Shown here: in pieces, positions 16,937 through 25,350 of the stretch
How the letters are laid out: each line of letters begins with the position of its first letter
Position numbering within the stretch: the stretch's first letter is position 1
Virus record (IMG/VR): IMGVR_UViG_3300032954_000021
Span: 1 to 51,864 of that record
Length of the DNA: 51,864 nucleotides
Strand: one strand, 5' to 3'
From: a virus
Program-made: the position numbers and the translations under genes
Notes under the pieces: model-generated
Databases searched by the model: none
What the model was told of the DNA's origin: nothing
Seen by the model: only the letters and a program-made list of their open reading frames with translations

Positions 16937-18399
16937 CAGTACCCCGTATGCGCGTTACGCTCTGAGATGTGTTGGGCCTCGAGCGCCGCCTGCCTGTGCG
17001 CGAGGGCGTTCTCCGAGAGCAGATCCTCGAAGTCCAGCTCCTCGAAGTACTTCTCAAATCCCATGCAGAGCAGGGAGTCAGCATCGAACTGATCATCCAG
17101 CGTCGATTCGCTCTGCCCAGTGAAGCGGAGCACCTCCGCCTCCCACCCCGCGTACCAGGACGCTTCCTTATCCGCCTTAAAGCCGCCCGCCCGGCTCCGC
17201 TTCTGGAAATACCTGCCCCGCACCGCCTTATCCTTCGTCGGCACGATCGGCCTGAAGTTGATCCAGATATCCCTCCGGTGCATCTCCGCCTGCACGGCAG
17301 GGTAGATCGCCTTCCAGATCGCGCCCTGCTCGACGAAGAACACCTCGATCTTCCAGCGCTGCTGGACGGACAGACACTCCTCGATAATGCTGCCGGCATC
17401 CCAGCGGCCTACACGGTTGTCCACCTTATGCAGCATGTTCTCCGCATCTTTACCACCGACGGTGATCGCAGTCCGATTCGCCCGGTCGGCAGTCGAGATC
17501 GCAAGGTCCATCGCCGCGCAGTACTTCTTCAGCTTCGCCCGATCCTCTTCCGTCATCGCGAGGATATCTTCCTTCCGGATGAAGCACTCGTCCGAGTCGA
17601 ACGGATCGTTCAGATATTCCTGCGAATAGCCGCTCGAGTCCATCCGGTCGATGAACTCCTGGCGAATGGCCCGGAGCCGCTCCTCCGGGAACTTGTCCGG
17701 CCAGAGGATGTTCGTGAACTCGTCGAAGCTGGTGTGGGCCTTGAAGAGGAGCCCGTGCCACTGCTTGATCAGATTCGCGAGCAGGGAATCCTCATGAAGG
17801 ATGGTACCGTGGACTCGTATGCGACCACCGTCCCGTAGGGCCTGCTTCGCCGCACGGAAGAACCAGTGCGCGAATTTGCGCCTCCGCTCCTTGCTCTCGA
17901 CCTGTTCGTCATCTTCCAGATCGTCGCCAACAATAAGTCCGGGGCGCTTGCCGCGCCACTTCCTGCCGCGAATCTTCTGCTCAGCGCCTCGAGCAAGGAT
18001 TCGGAATTGGTAGCCATCCAGACACTCCACGATTATATCTGTCTTTTGGTCCTGGATAAATCCCTTGATCTTGAAGTCGCGCCGCAGCTCTTCATTCTCC
18101 CTGAGCTCCATCGCAATGTCGCCCAGGCGCTCTACGGCCATCTCCTCGCTCGCTCCCATTACGATGATGTATTCTTCGATGCGGAAACAAGCGTTCGCGA
18201 GAATATAATCGTCGGTAAGGGCGGTGGTCTTAGCGTGGTTTCGGGGTGCAGCCAGAGCGCACGCTGGACGCTCTGAGCAATAATACCTCCACGCCTCACG
18301 ATGAAAGTCAGGGGTGGGTTGGGCTTGGTCGTATCGGGGGCTGAGGTAGGCACCGGAGAACGCCTCGATCATTTCCGCAGTTAGGAATCGAACGTCCAT
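16936..18399 (-). CDS. Terminase large subunit (packaging ATPase-nuclease)
   Basis: The 487-residue protein drives DNA into the prohead and cuts concatemers. A Walker A-like loop APRNHAKTT lies at residues 51-59 and a Walker B strand LIVGDDLED at 155-163. The nuclease domain shows AAMDLAIS with an Asp at 298 and DDQFDADSLL with acidic residues at 439-441. The start at 18399 overlaps the upstream stop as TGATG. An open frame continues upstream to 18642 but encodes Arg-rich sequence antisense in character to the neighbouring gene. The A-loop departs from the classical GxxxxGKT, as is common in terminases. Confidence 0.9.
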   Translation of the reverse strand: MDVRFLTAEMIEAFSGAYLSPRYDQAQPTPDFHREAWRYYCSERPACALAAPRNHAKTTALTDDYILANACFRIEEYIIVMGASEEMAVERLGDIAMELRENEELRRDFKIKGFIQDQKTDIIVECLDGYQFRILARGAEQKIRGRKWRGKRPGLIVGDDLEDDEQVESKERRRKFAHWFFRAAKQALRDGGRIRVHGTILHEDSLLANLIKQWHGLLFKAHTSFDEFTNILWPDKFPEERLRAIRQEFIDRMDSSGYSQEYLNDPFDSDECFIRKEDILAMTEEDRAKLKKYCAAMDLAISTADRANRTAITVGGKDAENMLHKVDNRVGRWDAGSIIEECLSVQQRWKIEVFFVEQGAIWKAIYPAVQAEMHRRDIWINFRPIVPTKDKAVRGRYFQKRSRAGGFKADKEASWYAGWEAEVLRFTGQSESTLDDQFDADSLLCMGFEKYFEELDFEDLLSENALAHRQAALEAQHISERNAHTGY

Positions 18400-18722
18400 C
18401 AGACACCCTCCGGGAGGATGGCGAACAGACCTTCGAGCTTCTGATTCGTGCTGACGCTGCCGGTCGCACTTACAGTCACGAGATAGACGACGCCGGTCAC
18501 GCCGGCCTGAAGGCTCAGCGTCACGGTCTGCCCCGAGACGGCGGCGCTGCTCGTCACGTAGATCGCATTCGGAGTCGGATCGACGCCGCTCCAGACGCTC
18601 ACCGAGACAGCCGGAGCAGACAGCGTTTCGCCCGCCGCGCACTTCTCCGAGAAGTCAAAGGTAACCTGGACAGTCTCAGACTGCCGCTTCGGCGCCAGAA
18701 TCTGTCGGGAAGGAACTGTCAC
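18399..18722 (-). CDS. Fiber-tail adaptor-like small virion protein
   Basis: The 107-residue protein is beta-rich with the pattern VSVWSGVDPTPNAIYVTSSA, then VYLVTVSATGSVSTNQKLEG. That pattern fits a family of small Ig-like phage proteins often annotated as fiber-tail adaptors. It overlaps the 44-residue gene by 4 bases and the terminase start by 1 base. The family name comes from memory of the pattern and is tentative. Confidence 0.72.
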   Translation of the reverse strand: MTVPSRQILAPKRQSETVQVTFDFSEKCAAGETLSAPAVSVSVWSGVDPTPNAIYVTSSAAVSGQTVTLSLQAGVTGVVYLVTVSATGSVSTNQKLEGLFAILPEGV

Positions 18723-18853
18723 TTCTTCCTCTTAACCTCGCCGGCGTGCGACTTCCCGGACCTGAAGCACAGATGAATGTACTTGTGGTCGGGCAGCCGC
18801 TTCGTTCGCACGCGACCCCCCGACTTCACGCAACGGGTGAATGCAGCCGGCAT
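18719..18853 (-). CDS. Very small basic protein
   Basis: This 44-residue basic protein begins MPAAFTRCVKSGGRVRTKRL and ends KSHAGEVKRKK. Its start overlaps the preceding stop as TGATG and its end overlaps the next start, so it fits the coupled-translation pattern of the operon. The same frame stays open upstream as an Arg-rich shadow of the repeat-protein gene. Proteins of this size and composition are common near phage fiber genes and may bind nucleic acid. I do not recognise it. Confidence 0.65.
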   Translation of the reverse strand: MPAAFTRCVKSGGRVRTKRLPDHKYIHLCFRSGKSHAGEVKRKK

Positions 18854-19668
18854 CAGTATCTCCTCCCGAGTGCCATGCAGGACAAGCCAAGCGGGTGCAT
18901 CGGCGGGATTGTGCCTACGACAGGCACGCCATTCGTGAGTGCCCCCCGTATCCTGCCGCTCGCAAAGACAACTCCCTTTATCGAGGCGCTCGCAGTCAGC
19001 TCTCCGAGCACGTAGCCGGAGCCTCGCATGAGCCCGTACATCGTGCCGCTCGCGAGGCTGGTCAGCGCCCCATACGTGCCCGACCAGCCAAAGATGACGC
19101 CGGCGCCGGCCAGCTTTCCGGTCAGCTCGGACTGGACTCGGCCAGCCCCGAAGGCTCGGCCGGCGATCTGCGCTGTAGCTGTAAGGGCACCGAGCACGTA
19201 GCCCTTGCCCATCGCCAGCCCATAGATGGCGCCGGGCGTCAATCCTTGGAGCTGGCCGAGTATGGGCGAGGAGCCGAAGATGATACCGCCCGCCGAGAGC
19301 GATCCGACTATAGCACCGGAGACAGCGCCGAAGCTGGCCAGACGGCCAGAGAGGGCGCCGCTGCCGGCGATCGCAGCGGAGACGAAGCCGGCGCCGAACG
19401 CCCTGCCACTCAGAGTACCGAGGCCCCCGAGGCCTCCGAGGACGATACCTTCGCCCTTCAGAAGGGCGGCGATCGCCCCTTTGCCAGTCAGGCCGGCGCT
19501 CACGTTCGCGCTGCCCATCAGGCGGCCCGTAGCTGCGAGGTTGCCGGTAAGAGCGGCTTGTACGAATCCCTTCCCTGCCGCTCGCCCGTACATGGCGCCA
19601 GGATTGCTCGCAGCAGGATACTCGAACTCCTCGTCGAACCACTTCAGAATGTCGAGTTCCATGTCCAT
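18853..19668 (-). CDS. Gly/Ala-rich repeat protein, probable solenoid surface protein
   Basis: The protein has 271 residues. After an acidic N-terminus (MDMELDILKWFDEEFEY), residues of about 26-250 consist of roughly eleven imperfect repeats of 19-21 residues. Examples are GRAFGAGFVSAAIAGSGALS, GRAFGAGRVQSELTGKLAGA and YGLMRGSGYVLGELTASASI. Gly at fixed positions alternates with short apolar strands, the pattern of a beta-solenoid. It lies among fiber-like genes between the terminase subunits and is likely a virion surface or fiber component. No enzymatic motif is visible. Confidence 0.78.
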   Translation of the reverse strand: MDMELDILKWFDEEFEYPAASNPGAMYGRAAGKGFVQAALTGNLAATGRLMGSANVSAGLTGKGAIAALLKGEGIVLGGLGGLGTLSGRAFGAGFVSAAIAGSGALSGRLASFGAVSGAIVGSLSAGGIIFGSSPILGQLQGLTPGAIYGLAMGKGYVLGALTATAQIAGRAFGAGRVQSELTGKLAGAGVIFGWSGTYGALTSLASGTMYGLMRGSGYVLGELTASASIKGVVFASGRIRGALTNGVPVVGTIPPMHPLGLSCMALGRRY

Positions 19669-19671
19669 GGT

Positions 19672-21498
19672 CTAGAACCAGCGCTTCACGATCAGGTCGT
19701 TGTTGAAGCTGCCCTCATCCCGAGGCAGGTAGTCAACGGACGAGCGCTTGGCAAGCTGCTCGGTCTGGAAGATGACCTGCGCCGGCTGCCCACTATTCAC
19801 TGTGGCATTACTGTCTGTTACCGCGCAGTACCACATTGCGCCGTAGTCCGCTGGGAAGTTCGGCGTGAATGTGTAGCTGGACGATGTGGCGCCGGCGACC
19901 GCAGTACCGGCCGAATACGGCGGATTTCCCGGCGCGATTCGATACCACTGATACGAGAGGCTACCGCTGCTCGCAGTTGCGGAGACAGAGAACGTTACAG
20001 ACTGACCAGGAGCAGCGTACTGGTTTGCCGGCGGAGTAGTGATAATCGGGCCGAGGCTGAACGAGACGTTCAGCATGTCGTAGCCGTTCGTGGAGACGCT
20101 GTTGTTGAACTGCCAGGTCTGGGCGGCGTTGCTGGTGAACTTGTACGTGGAGTGCATGTCGCCGTTGGTCAGACCGGACGTGTCCGTCTGTCCTGTGTAG
20201 GTCGGCGATAGGAACGAGCCCGCTGCGGGACTCGTCAGCCCGGCGGCTGGCCCCGTGGGTATCCCCACTACGTTGTATACCCGGCCTGCCCCCGTTATCG
20301 GAGTGAAAGAGACGGTCGGCGTCGAGTTGCCCGGCCCGAACGTCGTCGAAGAGTCGTTGTGCTGCGAGGTATCGAACGCTCCGCCATTCACTGTATCGTA
20401 GATCACAATGAACGCGTAGCCATGGCCGGCAGTGTCGTTGACCTGAAACCACAGCAGCTCGGTGTCACCAGCGAGGGCGCTGGTCTTATAAAGTGCTTGC
20501 GCGTCTGCCCCGCTCGACGAGATCGCATTCCATGGCCCGCTGATATTGCCAGAGACTCCAGCGAGCGCGATCGAGCTAAAGGGGTCGTCGCAGCAGACAA
20601 CTAACTGGTTGCCGACTGTCGGGCACTGCACTGGCACGTAGTTCCCATTCGTAGTGCCGTTGCCGTTGATGATCGTCTGCATCATGCCGAAGATGCGCTG
20701 GTCTGTCGCCGACGGCGCGGTGCCGAAGGCACCAGTCTTCAGCGCGATGGTGATGGATTCCCAGGTTGAAGGATACGCACTCTGCGTCGTCGCGACGCCA
20801 GGATTGACTCCACTCGCCTTCGACTGAATCCAGAACTGGCTGAAGAAGCCGTAGTTGAGGTCGGTGTCGACGAACTGGAAGCCAGGATTCTGCTTGGTAA
20901 GCAGAACGAGGCCATTGTTGTGGCCGGAGCCGCCACCACTGCCTGGCCCGTTGTCGGAGTTCCAGCCAATCTGGAAGATCAGGTCGCCGTCTGTCGCTGT
21001 CGTGATCTCGCCAGAGTTGACGACATTCACTGCTGCCGACGACAGCGTAATGCTCTGCGCCACTGCGGTAACATCCAGAGCGCTCGACGTGGCGATATTG
21101 CGGATCTCCCAGAACTTCGCGCTGAAGCCGGCGACCGCAGCAGAGAAGTTTATCGTGAATGCTGTCGCCCCGGCATTCGCTCCGAACACAGTGAACAGCG
21201 ATACTGTGACGCCATTGCCGCTATCCGTAGCGGTCCCGATCGGCGTCACAGACCAAGTGTTCGGCGTACCGGCGTTCGTCTCTGTGATGGAGCTGAGCGT
21301 GGCAGTACTCGGATAGTAGAGTGCGAGCAGCAGGCAATTATTCGCGAGCGTCGCATTCTCTTTCACTAGCTCGAGCAGGAATCCATTCCCGGACTCGTTC
21401 GAGTTGGCCCAGGAGGCGTGCTGGACGAAATAGTCCGTCGTTGCAGCCACGTTAGTGCTCAGCCACAGAAACAGAGACAAGAGGAGTCGAGACCACAT
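19672..21498 (-). CDS. Ig-domain protein with signal-peptide-like N-terminus
   Basis: The protein has 608 residues. The N-terminus MWSRLLLSLFLWLSTNVAA has a basic residue, a hydrophobic core and an A-x-A-like end, as in a Sec signal peptide. The body is Ser/Thr/Gly-rich and beta-rich. Residues of about 490-585 form an immunoglobulin-like domain, with the landmarks PGQSVTFSVSA, YQWYRIAP and GAMWYCAVTDS. Ig domains are common on phage virions and bind cell-surface carbohydrate. A secretion signal on such a protein is unusual. It may be an exported protein or simply have an apolar virion-anchoring end. Confidence 0.78.
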   Translation of the reverse strand: MWSRLLLSLFLWLSTNVAATTDYFVQHASWANSNESGNGFLLELVKENATLANNCLLLALYYPSTATLSSITETNAGTPNTWSVTPIGTATDSGNGVTVSLFTVFGANAGATAFTINFSAAVAGFSAKFWEIRNIATSSALDVTAVAQSITLSSAAVNVVNSGEITTATDGDLIFQIGWNSDNGPGSGGGSGHNNGLVLLTKQNPGFQFVDTDLNYGFFSQFWIQSKASGVNPGVATTQSAYPSTWESITIALKTGAFGTAPSATDQRIFGMMQTIINGNGTTNGNYVPVQCPTVGNQLVVCCDDPFSSIALAGVSGNISGPWNAISSSGADAQALYKTSALAGDTELLWFQVNDTAGHGYAFIVIYDTVNGGAFDTSQHNDSSTTFGPGNSTPTVSFTPITGAGRVYNVVGIPTGPAAGLTSPAAGSFLSPTYTGQTDTSGLTNGDMHSTYKFTSNAAQTWQFNNSVSTNGYDMLNVSFSLGPIITTPPANQYAAPGQSVTFSVSATASSGSLSYQWYRIAPGNPPYSAGTAVAGATSSSYTFTPNFPADYGAMWYCAVTDSNATVNSGQPAQVIFQTEQLAKRSSVDYLPRDEGSFNNDLIVKRWF

Positions 21499-21504
21499 GC
21501 TGCC

Positions 21505-22392
21505 TCAGAAGTTCTCCAGCCTCGTAAACACCTGCCGGACGGTCCACGCCGCCGAGGTCCCGCCGTTCACTGACAGGCCGAGGTAGGTGTTCGCCGTGGT
21601 CGAATCGAAGCCGGATGTGGTGCCTGGCACATTCTTCACTGCGTTCGAGAAGCCGGTCGTGGTCAGGTTCGTGTCCATCGACGCCGTGCCCTGCATGACA
21701 GCAGAAGTGCCCGAGCCGACCGCCGTGAAGTAGGCGTCGAACGTCACATAGGCCTTGTCAGCAGCGACGGTGCCAACTGCGAACGTATATGTAGCGAGGC
21801 TCGCATCTGCCGTCGTCGCGTTCGTGCCGTAGCGGAATGTGAAGATCGGCGTGGCCGTACCGGCGGCAGTCTTCTCGACGTAGAACGACAGCAGGTAGCG
21901 AGTACCGACCTTCGGGCGGCTCGTCGGCAGCAGGATCGCTGAGCCGGTTAGATAAGTGTCGGACGAGAAACCGGCGCCCTGCGCCGCGGTCGAGTAGTTG
22001 AAGAGGACTGCCGGCTGTGTCGTCGCCTGGTAGATGCCGCCGTACTTGTCGAAGTGATAGGGGACGCCACCATTCAGAACCATCGACTCGCCAGCTAGGA
22101 GCGTGTACGAGGCAAGGATCTCTGTCAGCGAGCCATCGTAGTGCTGGACGGTGCAGAGGTTCGAGTTCGAGGCGTTCGCATTGAAGACTGTTACGAGGCG
22201 AGCGCTGCGCTGCTGACCGGAGCTCGGCGAGCCGCAGATGGTCGTCGTGGCGGCGGTCGTGATCTGGGTCGTGTTCGTCCGGTTCGGAGAGACCGTGCCG
22301 GCGTTGTTGTCCGCCCAGGAGACGTGCGCATCTATATTACCGGCAGAACCGGTAACGAGTTGCAGTACGTCTGTGGAGTTGAGGATCAGCAC
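21505..22392 (-). CDS. Beta-rich virion surface protein
   Basis: This 295-residue protein is rich in Thr, Ser, Ala and Gly with regularly spaced beta strands. It contains SWADNNAGTVSPNRTNTTQI near residue 26 and SARLVTVFNANASNSNLCTV near 62. The pattern matches phage proteins often annotated as tail fiber or structural protein. It is closely packed with the flanking fiber-like genes (3-6 bp gaps). A receptor-binding or decoration role is likely from context. Confidence 0.75.
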   Translation of the reverse strand: MLILNSTDVLQLVTGSAGNIDAHVSWADNNAGTVSPNRTNTTQITTAATTTICGSPSSGQQRSARLVTVFNANASNSNLCTVQHYDGSLTEILASYTLLAGESMVLNGGVPYHFDKYGGIYQATTQPAVLFNYSTAAQGAGFSSDTYLTGSAILLPTSRPKVGTRYLLSFYVEKTAAGTATPIFTFRYGTNATTADASLATYTFAVGTVAADKAYVTFDAYFTAVGSGTSAVMQGTASMDTNLTTTGFSNAVKNVPGTTSGFDSTTANTYLGLSVNGGTSAAWTVRQVFTRLENF

Positions 22393-22395
22393 AGG

Positions 22396-23097
22396 TCAGC
22401 TCTGATAAGCGACGAGAGCGCCGATCGCGAAAGTGGGCGAGACGCCGTTCGAGACGGCGAGTGGCGTGGTCTGCTTGATCAGGTAGCCAGCCCCCACGCT
22501 GCTCGTATTGACCGGGTTGGCATTGCTGGCAGTCGTCGAGAGGGACACGACAATGCCGCTCGCCGTGCCGACGTAGTAGACAGTGCCCTCTGTGATGCCG
22601 GTCGGCAGGGTGCCGGCGGCGTCCGAGTACACTGACACTCGGTCATTGACCGCGAGGCTGGAGCCAGGCACAGTCAGACTGCCGGGCGACGCACTCGTGC
22701 AGGTGAAGTCGTAGGGGCCAGCCGGCGTCACTCCCACAGGACCAGAGGCGAGCAGCGTGCCGGCGCCGCTGGACGAGAGGCCGATACCGAAGTGAGTGAT
22801 CGTATCGCCGGTCGCTCCGCACTGCGGGAATGTCACGACTGCAGCGTTCGAGACGTTGACGAGCGGCGCTGAGCCTGCGACCGTGAAGCCGGCGCTGCTC
22901 CGCACCACCGCCACTCGGGCATAGTTGGTGTAAGCGGTCTCGTTCGTGGTCTGGCTGCCACTCATGCCGGGGTCGGCGTTGTGCAGCGAGAGATAGAGAT
23001 TCGTCGCTCCGGTCGAGGTAGCGATGCTCGCCCAGCTCACCGCTTGGTAGATAAGCTCGAGCAGGGATGTGACTGTCGCGCCGGTGTAGTTCGACAT
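22396..23097 (-). CDS. Phage tail fiber-like protein
   Basis: The protein has 233 residues. The N-terminal segment with LYLSLHNADPG, TTNETAYTNYARVAVVRS and then VTFPQCGATGDTITHFGIG is the recognisable signature of a widespread phage protein usually annotated as a tail fiber protein. The C-terminal half is a Thr/Ser/Gly-rich beta domain. It is the most confidently recognised member of the surface-protein block between the terminase subunits. Confidence 0.8.
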   Translation of the reverse strand: MSNYTGATVTSLLELIYQAVSWASIATSTGATNLYLSLHNADPGMSGSQTTNETAYTNYARVAVVRSSAGFTVAGSAPLVNVSNAAVVTFPQCGATGDTITHFGIGLSSSGAGTLLASGPVGVTPAGPYDFTCTSASPGSLTVPGSSLAVNDRVSVYSDAAGTLPTGITEGTVYYVGTASGIVVSLSTTASNANPVNTSSVGAGYLIKQTTPLAVSNGVSPTFAIGALVAYQS

Positions 23098-23100
23098 GCG

Positions 23101-23388
23101 TTACTCCAAAACCTTCTCACACCCTACGACGGTCATAGGGATGTTCTGAAACTCCTGTTGCGGGAGGCCGAAAGGAGTCAGGAAATAGGGGTCGGACAGA
23201 TAGGCGCCGGTCGCCTCATACGCTTCGCACGCCGCCTTCGTCGCGAAGCCGTGGCCGTAGTTGTTCGGGTCGCCGAGGGCGATCTTGAAGCTAGTAGTGC
23301 GAATCCAGACGCCGGCGCCGTCGTTCGCAGGGAAGAGCGGCGTGCTCTGCAGATTCAGCACGATCGTGATGACGAGGCCCCAGGTCAT
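23101..23388 (-). CDS. Small protein with hydrophobic N-terminus
   Basis: The 95-residue protein starts MTWGLVITIVLNLQSTPLFP, a short hydrophobic segment, followed by a soluble part with two Cys (KAACEAYEATGAY, VVGCEKVLE). I chose the ATG at 23388, which overlaps the upstream stop as ATGA. The longer open frame up to 23619 is an Arg-rich shadow of the neighbouring gene. The hydrophobic start could be a membrane anchor or signal. Function is unknown. Confidence 0.7.
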   Translation of the reverse strand: MTWGLVITIVLNLQSTPLFPANDGAGVWIRTTSFKIALGDPNNYGHGFATKAACEAYEATGAYLSDPYFLTPFGLPQQEFQNIPMTVVGCEKVLE

Positions 23389-23705
23389 TCGCTTATCTCC
23401 CTTCGGAACTTCGAGGGCAGCTCCTCGTAGCTGACAGGGCGGAGGTCCTTCGCCTCGATCCGCACCTCTTCTGGAATGCGGAGCCGATCCTCCATCTTCC
23501 AGTGCGTGCTGGTATTCGGATAGTAGCTGCCGTCGGAGGTGATCGGCCTGACGCCGAACGCCCCGTCCGACTTCAGATGGTCGATGACGCCCATCCTGCC
23601 GTCCGGCAGCCACACCCACGCCTTGTGCTTCGCCTTCGGATCGGCCTCAGCGCAGACATGCGTCCGCATCCAGGGGAACTTGCCGCCAAGCTCTAAGCTA
23701 TACAT
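23385..23705 (-). CDS. Unrecognised small virion-operon protein
   Basis: The 106-residue soluble protein is Trp/Asp/Glu-rich (KHKAWVWLPDGRMGVIDHLK). It overlaps the upstream gene by 8 bp and the downstream gene by 4 bp. No known motif is visible. Its place within the fiber block suggests a virion-associated or assembly role. Confidence 0.7.
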   Translation of the reverse strand: MYSLELGGKFPWMRTHVCAEADPKAKHKAWVWLPDGRMGVIDHLKSDGAFGVRPITSDGSYYPNTSTHWKMEDRLRIPEEVRIEAKDLRPVSYEELPSKFRREISE

Positions 23706-24000
23706 TAAGGATCACCGAGAGCTTCTGGCCGGGCTGCACGCCGAAGAATTCGGTCTGGTTCGCAGCGAGCCGCTTTGCGTTCGTGACTGCTGTCGGATTC
23801 GATCCGAAGAGGATCGAGCACACGACGTCACAATGGACGCGGACGAAGTTGGTCGTGCTGCCGAAAGCGGCAGATTGCGTCGGCGAAGCGGAGATTGAGA
23901 GGGCCTGTTCGACAGGAGCGGGCTCCTGCGCCGCCTGCGCGATCGCAACGCCGCCGACCGCGCAGACGGTCGTGTACTCGCTAACATACAGCGTAGACAC
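23698..24000 (-). CDS. Small beta-rich virion protein
   Basis: The 100-residue protein has an apolar, Ala/Thr/Ser/Val-rich beta pattern and ends FFGVQPGQKLSVILNV. It resembles the small beta-sandwich proteins often encoded near phage fiber and decoration genes. It lies 3 bp after the 24004-24573 gene. The role is inferred from composition and position only. Confidence 0.7.
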   Translation of the reverse strand: MSTLYVSEYTTVCAVGGVAIAQAAQEPAPVEQALSISASPTQSAAFGSTTNFVRVHCDVVCSILFGSNPTAVTNAKRLAANQTEFFGVQPGQKLSVILNV

Positions 24001-24003
24001 ACG

Positions 24004-24573
24004 CTAGCTTCCGACGCCCTGGAGGACAGCCATCGTCGCCACGCCGCCTGCGTATACACTAATGTTCAGTCGGACCGCGGTGATCGGCGTGCTGTAGCTC
24101 GTGTTGCCCTTCGTCGTCGAAGCGGCGAGGGTCGCGTTGTTGAACACTCGGAACGACTTAATCTTCGAGTTGTTGCCGCCAGTGGCGCTCAGCGAGTTCG
24201 GACTGGTGAGCGTGTAGCTGGTGGCGGAGATGATCGAGGCGACGGGGTACTCGCCGTCGATGCCGGCCTGCGTCGAGATCAGAATAACGTCGTCGCCGAT
24301 GCTGAGGCCGGAGCCGATGCCGGGCTGGCTCTGTGGGCCGGGCGGCCCAGTGTCACCAGTCACGGTGATAACCGTTGTGGTCTGGGAGATACCTACGCCC
24401 CCACGCACCTGCGTATCGTCTATGAGGTCGTAGGTGTGCTGCACTGTGTAGGTGAGAGAGGCGCCGCCCGAGAGCGTGACGGCGATGCCGACGCCGAAGC
24501 CCCACTGAAGCTGGCTGATCGGGACCCAGGGAGTATTGCCGACCGCCCCTAGTGATACGTAGGCGGGGCGCAT
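24004..24573 (-). CDS. Beta-rich fiber/decoration-like protein with collagen-like stretch
   Basis: The protein has 189 residues. A short segment GDTGPPGPQSQPG near residues 93-105 is collagen-like (Gly-X-Y), which is common in trimeric phage fibers. The rest is Thr/Ser/Gly-rich beta structure. The start shares one base with the stop of the 81-residue gene. A trimeric surface-protein role is inferred. Confidence 0.72.
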   Translation of the reverse strand: MRPAYVSLGAVGNTPWVPISQLQWGFGVGIAVTLSGGASLTYTVQHTYDLIDDTQVRGGVGISQTTTVITVTGDTGPPGPQSQPGIGSGLSIGDDVILISTQAGIDGEYPVASIISATSYTLTSPNSLSATGGNNSKIKSFRVFNNATLAASTTKGNTSYSTPITAVRLNISVYAGGVATMAVLQGVGS

Positions 24574-24818
24574 CAGTATCTCCCTATCTTGATCGAGGCG
24601 CCGGCTGTGTGGCCCTTGAACTGCTTATGCTGCGACACTGGGTGCGCAGCGGTCGGCTCATTCTGATGGGGGACCTGGAAGTTCGGATTCATGTAGGGCG
24701 GGCGCTGGCCCTTCGGCTCGTAGCTGCCCGGCTTGGGCAGTCGCCCTTCGCCTGAGATCTGCGCCCCGTGCACTACGCTATGGCGCGGGCGCTGGCCGGA
24801 CTTCAGTCGCTTCAGCAT
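24573..24818 (-). CDS. Small basic His/Pro-rich protein
   Basis: The 81-residue protein is rich in Lys, His, Pro, Gln and Gly, with likely extended structure (GQRPPYMNPNFQVPHQNEPT). It overlaps the end of the small terminase-like gene by 41 bp and the next gene by one base. It has no hydrophobic core and may be disordered. Function is unknown. Confidence 0.65.
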   Translation of the reverse strand: MLKRLKSGQRPRHSVVHGAQISGEGRLPKPGSYEPKGQRPPYMNPNFQVPHQNEPTAAHPVSQHKQFKGHTAGASIKIGRY

Positions 24819-25347
24819 TGATGGTTACTCCTGTGACTTCGGCCCGCTTCCGATGCAGCAGGTCGACGAGGTTCGCTCCCAGTTCTTCGAGATGCACATG
24901 CGTCTCTTGCACGGAGACGCGCGGCGCTTGCAGGCCGAGATTCTGCCCTGTCATCTGCGCAACGCGCAGGGCGAGGTTCGCCTCTACGTCCTTCGGTTCC
25001 GCATCCAGCTTATGTCTGAGGATCTCGAGCGAGCGGGCATGCAGCCCCTCGAGCTGCTCTTTGATTGTGAGGCGCAGCTCAGGGTCGATGATCTCATCCC
25101 GGCGCTCGGCGAGTGCCGCCTGGAAGACGTCAGAGCGGATGATGGTCGAGATCCAGGAGGCGGTCTTATTGAAGACTCGCCCGAGCTCGTTCTGCGATAC
25201 GCCGGGGTTGGCGAGGATGTAGTCGATCATCGCCTTGTGCGAGTAGCGGACTTCGAGGAGCTTCGGACGAGGAGGCTGGGGGATAGGGTCGGCGGCAGGC
25301 GAGGCACGCTTCTCGCCGGAGACGAGACTCTGTAAGAGGGAGTTCAT
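24778..25347 (-). CDS. Probable terminase small subunit (HTH DNA-binding)
   Basis: The protein has 189 residues. Residues of about 40-75 contain a helix-turn-helix, MIDYILANPGVSQNELGRVF then TASWISTIIRSD. Predicted oligomerisation helices with conserved charge follow (IDPELRLTIKEQLEGLHARS). This domain order and size suit a phage small terminase that binds packaging sites. It lies near the start of the late operon but is separated from the large subunit by about 6.4 kb of surface-protein genes. A transcription regulator is the alternative. Confidence 0.72.
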   Translation of the reverse strand: MNSLLQSLVSGEKRASPAADPIPQPPRPKLLEVRYSHKAMIDYILANPGVSQNELGRVFNKTASWISTIIRSDVFQAALAERRDEIIDPELRLTIKEQLEGLHARSLEILRHKLDAEPKDVEANLALRVAQMTGQNLGLQAPRVSVQETHVHLEELGANLVDLLHRKRAEVTGVTINAEATEVRPAPAP

Positions 25348-25350
25348 GAG

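Noticed and set aside
18719-19642. A 307-residue Arg-rich protein in a second frame of the repeat-protein gene
   Set aside because: Composition is that of a shadow frame. Only its last 44 residues, starting at the overlapping ATG 18853, look like a gene.
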